In this document: positions 36,130 to 59,977 of the stretch, one piece after another | Layout: every line of letters begins with the position of its first letter | How positions within the stretch are numbered: the stretch's first letter is position 1 | Assembly: GCA_933228675.1 (NCBI GenBank) | Contig: OW121743.1 | Span: forward strand, 88,643,438-88,707,437 | Direction: 5' to 3' | DNA length: 64,000 bases | Origin: Stomorhina lunata | Taxonomy: Eukaryota; Arthropoda; Insecta; Diptera; Rhiniidae | Made by a program: the position numbers and the translations under genes | The notes under the pieces: model-generated | Database searches by the model: none | What the model was told of the DNA's origin: nothing | What the model saw: the letters and a program-made list of their open reading frames with translations, nothing else

Positions 36130-39100
36130 CAGCCAAAAATAGTTTTTATTTGTTTTTACTCTTTTCTTGTTTGATATTTGTTCATATATATTAATGACGG
36201 TAAACATTTCGTCTGTTGTACCAACAATTTGTTTTTATCCATTATTTGTACCATTCCCGAAAAAGTAATAAACAATTTCCAAAACTGATCGAAACCCTCT
36301 TTAACTCCTTAGGATCAAATTTCAGAAAACAAACAAAAAGCTTTTGACGACTCAGGATACAACAATGACTTAAGCACTTCATTTTGAACTTTTCATTACC
36401 AACCTTTTGGAGCTCCTCTAAACAATAATAATAGCGTTTAGATATGAAAAAATACGTATTTTGCAAAATTTCAAACTTAAATTTCAAATGTCAGCTCTGG
36501 GATCTCTCAATTTCGAATTATAAGAGGTAACTCTCGTAAAATATTTTTTGTCTAAAAAATCAAATCAAATTATTCTACCCATTTAAACTACAAATTTTCA
36601 AAATATATACAAACATTTTCATTTGGTGTAGGGTGTCTTTTCATATTAAATTTAAACGTACCTTAAACAAATAATACAAAATAATACGAAATAAATAACC
36701 TTCGCATATCTGCAGCTGTTAATGAACTTGAATTTCAAATTCTTTTAAATACTATAATATTATATTTAGCAATATATCAAAAAAAGTAGGTTTTTAAATT
36801 TCAAGATAATCACATGAATTTATATACATTTCTTCAGACACATATTCAGCTATCCTTCGTGCTTCATAAAATGGCCCAAGCTATTTTGGTTCCTGAAATA
36901 CACGGTGTTTTCTATAATTTTGGCTTTTAAACTAGAAGCAAATTTGGCGCTGTAACTTTCTTAATAGGTCATAAATTAAACTTTTTCAAATTTGTATAGT
37001 TAGATAAGTGTAAAAGATTTCATCACCATAAAAAAAACATCAGTACACTTAGAGAAAAGATATATATAAAAGATAATGCAGGAGTGAAAAAAGTATAAAA
37101 TTTGCATTTAAAATGGCACAAAAGCGGATAAAGATTTTGAGACCAAATTTTACATACAGATAGCTACTATTGATATCTAAAAATTTGATATGGCGCTTCC
37201 CGATTAAATGTTTGGTTCTTCGACAAATTGAGAAAAACTATCAAAAAAAATGAAAAAAGGGTAAAAATTCTGCATTTTTAATATTTGTCTTCCTATAACT
37301 CATTAACTAAGAAACGCATCGAGAAGCGCCATATCAAAATTTTAGATAAACATGTTCTTAATTTGTGTGCAAATTTTTCGAGAAAAATATTTAGCCATTT
37401 TTGTGCCATTTAAAAAACAAGCAAGCCTATTTGTATCATTTTTCACTTGTTCACCTTCGAAAGACACATTGATGTATGATAGCAATGTGGTACTTAAAAC
37501 TATATTGCTCAAATTCACGAACAAATATCCTGAGGCCTACAGTGAAGCAAAAATAATACGCGATTAAATCGCGACCATTGATTTTCTTCTACATCTTAAA
37601 GTATGTATACAGCCTACATTGAACCTCTTAAATTCGTAAAATGTAACAAGACAACAGTGGCTTCTGATCATTTTGTGTTCTAGGAATCTAAAAATTAAAT
37701 ATTTAGTAATATGGAAACTTGCCACCAAAAAAAAGTCCGACGAAAAAAATGTTTTCAATACCTCATCGATTTACAGCGATTATATTTTTTAAAAGTAGAG
37801 ATGGAAAATGAAATGGACTTAAAAAACAAATTAACATATTGAGAAACTAACCAATTTCGCGAAATCTGCGAAATCTGGCTAACAAGATTTTTGCATATGG
37901 ATGCTGAAGTTAAAGAAAAGTTAAAGACTTTCACTTTTATATGGAATTTAAGCCATACCCTTTCTCATTACAAAAACATTATTTTTACTTCTAATATTGT
38001 AAACAGTGACTAAATTTTACACAAAATTTTAAAACAATCGTTCAAAAAAGTATCAGAATTGGAATACTGTTAACTACTTTTGTCCCTAGAATTCTTATTT
38101 TTTGTCTGAATTTCATCGCAGATATCTCTTTTGAAAGTTTTTGAAAGCATCTATTTTTGTGTTTTTAAAAATGCTACAAAAGATTGCCGCAAGGTGGCGG
38201 TATTGACATGTTTCTTACAAATGTATCAAATATATATTATTTGGATCTTTTTCGATGTTGGTACATTCAGAAAAAAGTTAGACCAAATACTCCTGAACAA
38301 AGTCGCGGAACATTGTCAAACCAAATTTGTATCTTTTAATTATTAAAAATGCGATTTTCATATGTAACCTAAAAATAGCGCCATCTTTTAGCAGAATTTA
38401 GAAACAAAAAAGTTGTAAGACAAACATTATTTTTATAATCCCAGAGATTCATTTTCTACAATAAAAAAGTTCTTTTTCGCAAAAAGCCGTTTTTGATATA
38501 TTGCTAATTATATTACAATTAATTTTATTTAAAATTTTATTTTAACTTTTTTGCTTTATCATTAAACCAACACAACAGAAATCTTCCTTCTTCAATATCG
38601 GGTTGTATTTGAACAAACTTTTTTTTGTTGAATCTATATTTCAAGCTGTTTAAACATTTTTTATTTAAACATTTTTATTTATTGTAAAGTCAAAATTTTT
38701 TTGAACATTTTTTTAACTGAATAATGGAAATTTAAAAGAATGCAAAAATATCCGAGAAATTTAAATGCATTTGCTTACTTTAGTTTTTTATTTTCCCACT
38801 TATTTGCGATATTTAATGTGAAGTTTTGCTTAATTAGGAAAAAAAGACATTCAATATGAATTTCATTTCTATAAAATTTCTTTAGCTCTAATTTAGTTTG
38901 TTATGAAAATAATTAAAAAAATGCTTTGCATATTTTAAAGTAGGTTAATATTTTAATTTTAATCTTAATATTATTTTAAGAAAAATCTTAATTTCATTTG
39001 AAAACTTATACAAAAAATTATTCTAAAAAGTTTTTTTTTAATGTTCAGCAAAAACCGAATTTGTAACAACATTTTTTTTCCAACCTATATCTTTTTTGCA

Positions 39101-39390
39101 ATCTATATAAAGATCCGATAAAATTTAGTTCTGTTTTATCTTTTAATTTGCTCCCTAACGTATGCTTTAAAATTCATCACCTATTTATTTCATAGCAATT
39201 AAAGGCGATCAATTTCCATCCATGGCTTTTATTTTCACAGTCTCGAAAATATTTACTTTCGAATAGAGATACAGAGTAACCCTATAGCATTACAAAAGTG
39301 GTTTTTAGCGATGAATCGATGCCAAAGAAGGCAATTATTGGTTTGCTAGTCAATAAAGTCCTGACGTCCGTTTTTTGAACACATTGAATA
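36130..39390. other. gene-free AT-rich region
   Basis: No supported gene. Open frames at 36242-36487, 37352-37567 and 38131-38346 have no recognisable domains or splice context. One short inverted-repeat element (37175-37347) is listed separately. 38870-39120 is low-complexity. Confidence 0.5.
37175..37347. mobile_element. 173-bp inverted-repeat element
   Basis: ATCTAAAAATTTGATATGGC + GCTTCCCGA (37175-37203) is mirrored at 37319-37347 with two mismatches. The GGCGCTTC core makes a chance match unlikely. No target duplication is evident. Confidence 0.55.
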
Positions 39391-39394
39391 ATTT

Positions 39395-41125
39395 AAAGGG
39401 GAAAACAGTGGATAGATGAACAGTCGAGCCAAGCTGAATCAGCTGCAAGCAAAGGCGACATGAAGACCTTATGCAATATATCAAGGGCATTGTCTGCGAA
39501 CCTAAATACATACACCAACAGTCCTTTCTTAAGCAGAAGCGGCACACTTCTCTCAACCCCGGATGAACCATTAATACGATGGATGGAACACTTCAAGTCA
39601 ATATTAAACAATCCTATTGTATTGGATCCACTAACGGAAGTGCATAATGAAACCAGCCATGACGATATCCTCAATGGAATTCTAGATAATGCACCAACAA
39701 TTCAATAAGTGACGCTATCAAAAGCTTTAAGCGCAATAAGGCCCAGGGCAATAACAATATCTCAGCGGAGATGCTTTTATGTGATGTTGAAGGATCGGCG
39801 AGACTGTGGCGTAAGATGTGGGAAGAAGAAACTCGGCCAACCTCCTGAAATGAAGGTATACTAGTCAAAATATCAAAAAAAGGTGACTGCAAAGACTGCA
39901 ATAACTACAGAGGTATAACAATTCTTCCAATTCCGAACAAAATACTAAGTCGAGTAATTTTGAATAGAACGTCTGACGCAATTTCTGAAACACTCCGCAA
40001 AAATAAGTTTGGGTTCCGAGACAATAGATCTTGTGTTGACCTAACCAACACAGTAAGAATATTAGTGGAGCAATGTAATGAATTCCGCCATTTACCTAGA
40101 GTTTATCGACTTTATAAAGACCTTCGACAGTGTCAATAGGAGCTACCTATAGAGAATTTTAAAAAATCGTAACATGCCACCTAAAATTTTGAACTTAATT
40201 CGGGCAATGTACGTGGATTTTAAATGTCGGGTTCTACACAAAGGTAAATTGTCTAATCCGTTCGAAGTTACTACTGGATTAAGACAAGGATGTATCTTGT
40301 CACCAAAGTCATCGACAAAATAATAATAGAAACGGTATCCAATGGATACCCTTTAAACAACTTGAGAACTTGCAATACGCCGATGACGTATGTCTTCTAA
40401 GCCAAATCTCAGGTCACCTTCAAGATAACACTAACGCTATCACTATTGAATCTCGGGCAGCTGGACTGGAAATCAATATTTGTAAAACAAAGATTATGCC
40501 TGAAGGCTATGGCACAAATACATCCAATACCCTCATTGTCTTGGTAGATTGGTATCGTCTTGGTAGTTTGGTATTTACAAAAGGTGGCGCCGACGAGAAT
40601 ATTGAATCTCGTATTAATAAGGCAAAATCTGCATTCGACATTCTTCGAGCTATCTAAAAATCTCGGCAAACATCGAATATACAATTCGAATGTCAAGTCC
40701 ATCTTGTATTACGTTTGCGAAACTTGGAAACGCACAAATGCCATCGATAAGCGCCTACAAAAAAATGCTTGGGGCAAATTCTTAATATGTGGTGGCCGAA
40801 TCGCCACCACTACAAAACACGACAAACCAAATCCCTATTTTTGTAGAGGTATGTCAAAGGAAATGGTGGTGGATAGGCCACACGCTTAGAAGGCCAAATA
40901 CCAACATTGCTCGACAAGCGCTTTGTTGGAATCCACAGAACTTGAAGAAGGTCAATAGATGCGGAGTTGTGAGAAGCAAACTATTCATGGAATGACGTAT
41001 GCCTAACATCTCGCAATAGAGTTCGATAAAAAAGGATGGTTGACGAATTGAAAAAAGACTATGCCATTCGGCCTATAAAAAGTCAAAAGTCCATTAGGAC
41101 AATGCAAACATGGGCCACCCTCGTT
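39395..41125 (+). pseudogene. decayed non-LTR retrotransposon (RTE-like reverse transcriptase)
   Basis: Fragments in shifting frames follow the order of a non-LTR reverse transcriptase. A linker (AASKGDMKTLCNISRALS, PLIRWMEHFKSILNN) is at 39440-39610. The RT start (CNNYRGITILPIPNKI, GFRDNRSC) is at 39895-40045, the YADD catalytic box (QYADDVCLL) at 40370-40396 and the thumb-like part (KAKSAFDILRAI) near 40620. The C-terminal RKWWWIGHTLRRPNTNIARQ is near 40857-40917. Frameshifts and stops (for example 39706, 40150 and 40655) make it non-functional, and the N-terminal endonuclease is absent, so the copy is 5'-truncated near 39.4 kb. The WIGHTLR tail is typical of RTE/SR2-like elements; the clade is remembered, not computed. 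Confidence 0.85.
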
Positions 41126-41159
41126 TAATACTTTTTGGGGTGGGAAATATTTTGGAATT

Positions 41160-41268
41160 AGGGGCTGTTCACATATTACGTAAATAAGTGCCACATTTTA
41201 ATAGAAATACGCATACAAAATTCCTCCACATCCCTCCCCCCCAAGAGCGTTACGTTATAAGTGCCCCT
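41160..41268. mobile_element. MITE with AGGGGCTGTTCACATATTAC ends (short copy)
   Basis: Left end AGGGGCTGTTCACATATTAC, right end GCGTTACGTTATAAGTGCCC, imperfectly inverted. The interior word AATACGCATACAAAATTCC is also in the longer copy at 54819-54990. It sits immediately after the retrotransposon remnant. Confidence 0.75.
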
Positions 41269-41269
41269 T

Positions 41270-42257
41270 ACGGCTTTACAACTTTTATTATTTTCTTCCT
41301 ATTCGGTTAGTTTTATTATGTACAATTAAGTTGAGCGGCAACACTTTTTTTGACATACATACATATTTAATGTGATTCATAATTAAATATATAGTTTTAA
41401 TTAATTTATTAGCTTTTAGCATAGACATAAAAACATATTAAGTTTTAAACAAAATTAAACGTATACAAAAATATTTATCAAAACATTCGAAAACATTTCT
41501 AAAGTCATTAAAAAACATGTCATCTTATTTTATAAATTTACCCATAAAAGCATATAATGAAGTCGGTTAAGATCGACTATTAAGTACCCTGCTTTTAAAA
41601 GCTATAAATGTTAAAGCTTATTTAAAAACTTATTCAAAGCTTTTATAGTATAAAAGCTTTAAATAAGCATTAATCGAAAGAATGCTTATATATGAGCTTT
41701 AAATAAGGCAGGGTATTTAAAGTTTAGTTATCATACTTGCCAGATTAAGAGCTTTTACTTTCAAATTCAAAATCTGCCAAGGATGGGAGTTATGAAAATT
41801 ATAAATAATTTAAAATAATTAAAAAAAATATTTATTATAATAATGTTAATAAATGTTAAATGTATGTATACTTTAAACTTAACAATTATAAATAAAAGAA
41901 ATATTTAAAATCAAAAAACCTCAAAAAACCATAATAAAAAATCATTAAAAATTTATTAAATATAAAACGAAAAAAATAAAAAATTATTTAATCCCTTAAA
42001 AGAAATTCATATTTATTATATTCTATTAAAAAAATTAAACAAAATGTGTTAAATATTAACTGAAAAAAAAAACTTAAAATCTTACTGTTGCAAAATTGTT
42101 TAACAAAGAAACACAAATCAAAACATTAACATAAAGAATTGTATGTTGGGTTATTTTTTCTTTCAAGTTTTTGTTAATTCTAAAACAAATTTTATTTAAT
42201 ATAAAAAATATTTACTTTATTTTATGCATAAAAACATTAAATTATACAATAATTGTA
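41270..42257. other. gene-free, very AT-rich stretch
   Basis: No coding structure. 41540-41720 holds several AAGCTTTAAATAAG-like words (TAAAGCTTATTTAAA, AAAGCTTTTATA) that look like a diverged short repeat. Confidence 0.5.
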
Positions 42258-42425
42258 AAGAAGATAAAACCAATGGACAATAAAAATTAAAAAAAAAAAA
42301 TGTATTTAGTTTAATATTTGAAACAAATATTAAAATTCATTACAAAAATATTTGAATGCGATTGGATGGTCGATTCCTCAGAGGTAGGTATTTTTGATTT
42401 TTTCTTGCGCTTCTTGTGTTCGTGC
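42258..42425 (-). pseudogene. decayed duplicate of the TRIT1 terminal exon and its 3' flank
   Basis: The plus-strand words AAACCAATGGACAATAAAAA (42270) and AGAGGTAGGTATTTTTGATT (42379) match 47390 and 47543 in the same order. On the minus strand the copy still encodes HKKRKKKSK and PTSEESTI. Relative to the real exon it has lost 12 bp (Glu-Gly-Leu-Lys), changed Asp to Glu and lost the stop codon. The zinc-finger part of the exon is missing because homology stops where the foldback array begins (about 42425). Confidence 0.8.
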
Positions 42426-42446
42426 TGCACATTTTGTTTGTGCTAA

Positions 42447-45400
42447 AATTTTTATCAAATACCAGGCAAACATAATTCAACAGAAAGCAAATTTGATCAT
42501 GTGAGACATGTTTCATTGCTTATAACTTACAAACTACTTGATGTATTGTAATGATATTATTGTCAAATGATAGATTTAAATTTCTGCTACAATTCCAGTT
42601 ACTATGTTACAGCCAATTGAAACGCCCACTTTGTAAAAAGTAGTAATTTTAGCTTTGTCTAGCTTTTTTTATTCTAACCATTTTAAGAGTTCAATAAAAA
42701 TGTCCTGGTACAAAAATAAACGTATCTTATAGATTTTTAACAAAATTGTTTTGCATACTTTAAGGATGTTACAGAAAACTCAAGTTAATTTAGGATACGG
42801 CCATGTGCGAAAATAAAATTTGGTTTTTAGGTTATATCCCGAAAAGTTTAAAAGATATTTATGTGAAATATTGTGGAGTTTTCAACCAAAATATTACAAG
42901 TGATATAACTTTTTCAAAATTTGTCTAGACCTAAAAATTTCTGAAATATTTCAGTTTCTGTAAAATATTTCTACTTTTCATTACGAGGGTGTGGCAGTGG
43001 GCGTTTAAATAATTTCTAGAATTAAAGAAGAAGTCCGTACCTATCATTTGACATCAATATGATTACAATACGTCAAGTAGTTTGCGAGTTATAAGCAATT
43101 CAACATGAATTACATTACAAAATTTCCTTTCTGCTGAATTATGTTCGCCTGGTGTTTGATAAAAATTTGAACATTGAAATTTTTTTAAAAAGTTGCTGGC
43201 GAGTGAGTGTTTTTAGGTGGGTGAGTGAGTAAAGTGAGTGGTTTTGGTATATATGCATATTAAAAATACATTTAAAAATTAATTCATTAGTTACAAAGTT
43301 TTGTGTACGATATTTTTCGGACTTGGCCATTTCGTTTAAATTATTGATAGGCTGCCACGATAAATCTTAAAAAAAAGATGTTATCCTTTCATAAGGTGAA
43401 GAATTTCGGGCATAGGAGTTTTTAAAATTTCGTCTACCTCACTGATTCATCATCGCCTAACCTAACACATCAGCATACATCAGCAATTTGAACAGCATCC
43501 GCTAAGCAATGCATGGATTTTTGGAAAAATCGCCAAAGACTTCTTTAACCTATAACTTTAACGCTGATTGTGTTAATATAATTAGTTAATTTCCTTAAGC
43601 TTTTGTTTTTAAGATTAGTAGGCGTGGCAGCTTCACAATACGTCCAACAAAATACTTGAAGTCTTAAAGATGTTTTTTATTAGTCCTAAAATATTCACTC
43701 ACTCAATTCATTCCACTCACATTTATAATTTTTGAATCATTTTATGTGCTCGCTTTTTCATCAAATACCAGGCAAACATAATTCAGAAGAAAGTAAATTT
43801 GATCATGTGAAATATTTTTCATTGCTTATAACTCGCAAACTACTTGAGGTATTGTAGTGATATTAATGTCAAATGATAGATTTAAATTTCTGCTACTATG
43901 TTACATCCAATTGGAACTCCCACTTTGTAAAAAGTAGTAATTTTAGCATTGTCTAACTTTTTTTTGGATTCTAGCCATTTTAAAAGTTCCATAAAAATGA
44001 TCCTAATACAAAAATAAACGTATCTTTTAAATTGTTACCATAACTTTGATTACAGGCTTTATATGGACCGGATGGATGTTGTTAAGTCGTTACAAACATC
44101 GGATTATAGCAATTTATTCTTACATTGGGATGGCTTATTGAGTTTAAGAGTAAAAAAAATAAATTTTTAACAAAATTGTTTTGCATACTTTAAGGATGCT
44201 ACAGAAAATTCAAGTATATTTGATGCCGCCATGTGTAAAAATTAAATTTGGTTTTTAGGTTATATCCCGAAAAGTTTAAAAGATATTTATGTGAAACATC
44301 GCGGAGTTTTCAACTAAAATATTACAAATGATATAACTTTTTCAAAATTTGTGTAGACCTACAAGTTTTTAAAATATTTTAGTTTCTGTAAAATATTTCT
44401 ACTTTTCACTACAAGGGCGTGGCAGTGGGCCTTTAAATAATTTCTAAATATAATGAAGAAGTTCGTACCTATCATTTGACATCAATTTGATTACAATAAG
44501 TCAAGTAGTTTGCGAGTTATAAGCAATTGAACATGACTTACATTACAAAATTTCCTTTCTACTGAATTATGTTCGCCTGGTGTTTGATGAAAATTTGAGC
44601 ATTGAAAATGTTTTAAAAAGTTGGTGGTGGGTGAGTGTTTTTAGGTGGGTGAGTGAGTAAAGTGAGTGGTTTATATAATAAATACATTTAATAAATTCAT
44701 TATTACTAAATTTTGTATATGACATTTTTCGGACTTGGACATTTCGGTGAAATTATTTATAGGCTGCCACGATATATCTTAAAAAAATAGATCTTATCCT
44801 TTTATAAGCTGAAGAATTTCGGGCATAGAAATTTTTTAAAATTTTGTCTGCCTCACTGATTCATTATCGCCTTACCAAAACGTATAGGTCAGCAAATTGG
44901 ACAGCACCCGCTAAGCAATGCATGGATTTTTCCGGAAAAAGCGGCAAGGGCTTCTTAAATCTATAACTTTAAGCCGATTTTATTAATATAATTAGTTAAT
45001 TTCCTTAAGCTTTTGTTTTTAAGATTAGTAGGCGTGGCAGCTTCACAATACGACTAACAAAATACTTGAAGTCTTAAAGATGTTTTTTTATTAGTCCTAA
45101 AATATTCACTCACTCAATTCATTCCACTCACATTTATAATTTTTGAAACATTTTATGTGCTCGCTTTTTCATCAAATACCAGGCAAACATAATTCAGAAG
45201 AAAGTAAATTTGATCATGTGAAATATTTTTCATTGCTTATAACTCGCAAACTACTTGAGGTATTGTAGTGATATTAATGTCAAATGATAGATTTAAATTT
45301 CTGCTACAATTCTAGTTACTATGTTACATCCAATTGGAACTCCCACTTTGTGAAAAGTAGTAATTTTAGCATTGTCTAACTTCTTTTTGGATTCTAGCCA

Positions 45401-47070
45401 TTTTAAAAGTTCCATAAAAATGATCCTAATACAAAAATAAACGTATCTTTCAAATTGTTACCATAACTTTGATTACAGGCTTTATATGGACCGGATGGAT
45501 GTTGTTAAGTCGTTACAAACATCGGATTATAGGCAATTTATTCTTACATTGGGATGGCTTATTGAGTTTAAGAGTAAAAAAAACAAATTTTTAACAAAAT
45601 TGTTTTGCATACTTTAAGGATGTTACAGAAAATTCAAGTTTATTTTGATACGGCCCATGTGTAAAAATTAAATTTGGTTTTTAGGTTGTATCCCGAAAAG
45701 CTTAAAAGATATTTATGTGAAACATAGCGGAGTTTTCAACTAGAATGTTACAAATAAAATAACTTTTCCAAAATTTGTTTCGACCTAAAAATTTCTAAAA
45801 TATTTAAGTATCTGTACAATATTCCTATTTTCCACTACGTGGGAGTGGCAGTGGGCATTAAAATAATTTCTAGAATTAAAGAAGAAATTCGTATCTATCA
45901 TTTGACATCAATATCGTTACAATACGTCAAGTAGTTTGCGAGTTATAAACAATGGAACCTATCTCACATTAACATATTTGCTTTCTGTTGAATTATGTTT
46001 GTCTGGTTTTTGAAGAAAATTTGAGAATAGAAAATAAAATGTTTGTTTGTTGATGGGTGGTGAGTGAATTTATGCTCAAATTTTTTTTTTCAAATACCAG
46101 GCAAACATAATTCAGCAGAAAGCAAATTTGATCATATATACAATTTGTAATTGCTTATAACACGCAAACTACTTCACGTATTGTAATGATATTGATGTCA
46201 AATGATAGATACGAATTTCTTCTTTAATTCTAAAAATAATTTTTATGCCATTGCTTATAACTCGCAAACTACTTGACGTATTGTAATATTGATGTCGAAT
46301 AATAGATACGAGTTTCTTCTTTAATTCTAGAAATTAATTGAATGCCCCCTCGTGGTAAATAGAAATATTGTACAAAAACTAAAATATTTTAGAAAAATTT
46401 AGGTCTTAACAAATTTGGAAAAAGGTATTTTATTTGTAACAGTTTAGTTGAAAAATCTGTCATGTTTCACATGAATATCTCTTAAAATTTTCGGAATATA
46501 ACCTAAAAACTAAATTTTATATATTTCCTTCACAATGTTCAAAAGTCAGACCACTAATTAAGGATATATACAGTATCACCGTCTGCTTTGTGTAGCTCCT
46601 AGGGAGTACTCGGTCCTGAGATATGGAAAAAATCTTATAAGTTTTATCAACAATTTTGAATTCGGCAAGTTGAGTAGTAATACTTTGTTACGGCCATGTA
46701 TAAAATTAAATTTGGTTTTTACGGTACATCCCGAAAAGTTCAAAAGATATTTATGTGAAATACCGCTGAGTTTTCAACTAAAATGTTACTCATGAAATAA
46801 CTTTTTCAAAATTTGTTTAGACTTACAAATTTCTAAAATATTTTAGTTTCTGTACAATATTTCTGCTTTTCGCAACAAGGGTGTGGCAGCGAGCATTTAA
46901 AATATTTCCAAAAACAAAGAAGGAGTCCGTATCAATCGTTTGACATCAATATCATTACAATGCGTCAATTAGTTTGCGAGTTATAAGCAATAGAACATGT
47001 CTAACATTCACAAATTTTCTTTTTGCTGAATTCTGTTCGCCTGGTTTTTGATGAAAATTTTAAGATAGAA
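42447..47070. repeat. 4.6-kb tandem array of four foldback units (periods 1306, 1411, 918 bp)
   Basis: TCAAATACCAGGCAAACATA starts at 42455, 43761, 45172 and (as TCAAATACC) 46090. Each unit has ~150-bp inverted ends: the left end with GATCATGTG and CGCAAACTACTTGA-like words is mirrored on the right by CAAGTAGTTTGCGAG and GAATTATGTTCGCCTGG (43134, 44562, about 45990, 47027). The linker between units 1-2 and 2-3 is also duplicated (GGGTGAGTGAGTAAAGTGAG, GGCTGCCACGAT, GGCGTGGCAGCTTCACAATA). Units 2 and 3 share a ~130-bp insertion (TGGACCGGATGGATGTTG at 44070 and 45488) absent from unit 1, so it predates their duplication. No long coding frame. The fourth unit contains extra partial copies. Confidence 0.85.
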
Positions 47071-47094
47071 AAATGTTTTAAATTTCAATATTTT

Positions 47095-47390
47095 AGGTGT
47101 TATATATATATATATATATATATGTATATAGTTTGTGAATGAATTTTGTCCGTCCTTCGGATAATATAGTTTTTTCTTAAACAAAGTCTACTTTCAGCTA
47201 TTTATATGTACTTTGGGTAATTTCCTTATATGTATTTAAATGTGTTCTGAGCTTTTTTAGAGATTAGCGTTGGAGCCAAATAGGAGAGTGTAAAGAATTT
47301 GAATCTAATACAAATAATTAACTCAAAACAGAAAAAAAAATTACATTGGCCCTATTACCATCACATAGCCACAGAATTCTAGAGAAAATA
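47095..47390. repeat. TA microsatellite and third copy of the 3.7/14.2-kb repeat
   Basis: TATATATATA run at 47103-47123. From 47250, TTAGAGATTAGCGTTGGAGC, GAATCTAATACAAATAATTA and ATTGGCCCTATTA match 3712-3815. Confidence 0.65.
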
Positions 47391-47523
47391 AAACCAATGG
47401 ACAATAAAAATATACTTCTTTTTTAATTTTGTTTAATAAATTCTTAAAATTTTGTTTAATTAATATTTAAAAGTAAGTAAAATTCATAAGTATTAAAATT
47501 CATTATAAAAACTTTTTTATGTT

Positions 47524-59977
<12,454 letters not shown>

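Noticed and set aside
39395..41125. Active retrotransposon
   Set aside because: Several frameshifts and stops, and the endonuclease domain is missing, so the copy is dead.
42447..47070. CRISPR-like regularly spaced repeats
   Set aside because: Units are about 1 kb with long inverted ends and repeated spacers, and the DNA is eukaryotic; a tandem foldback array explains it.
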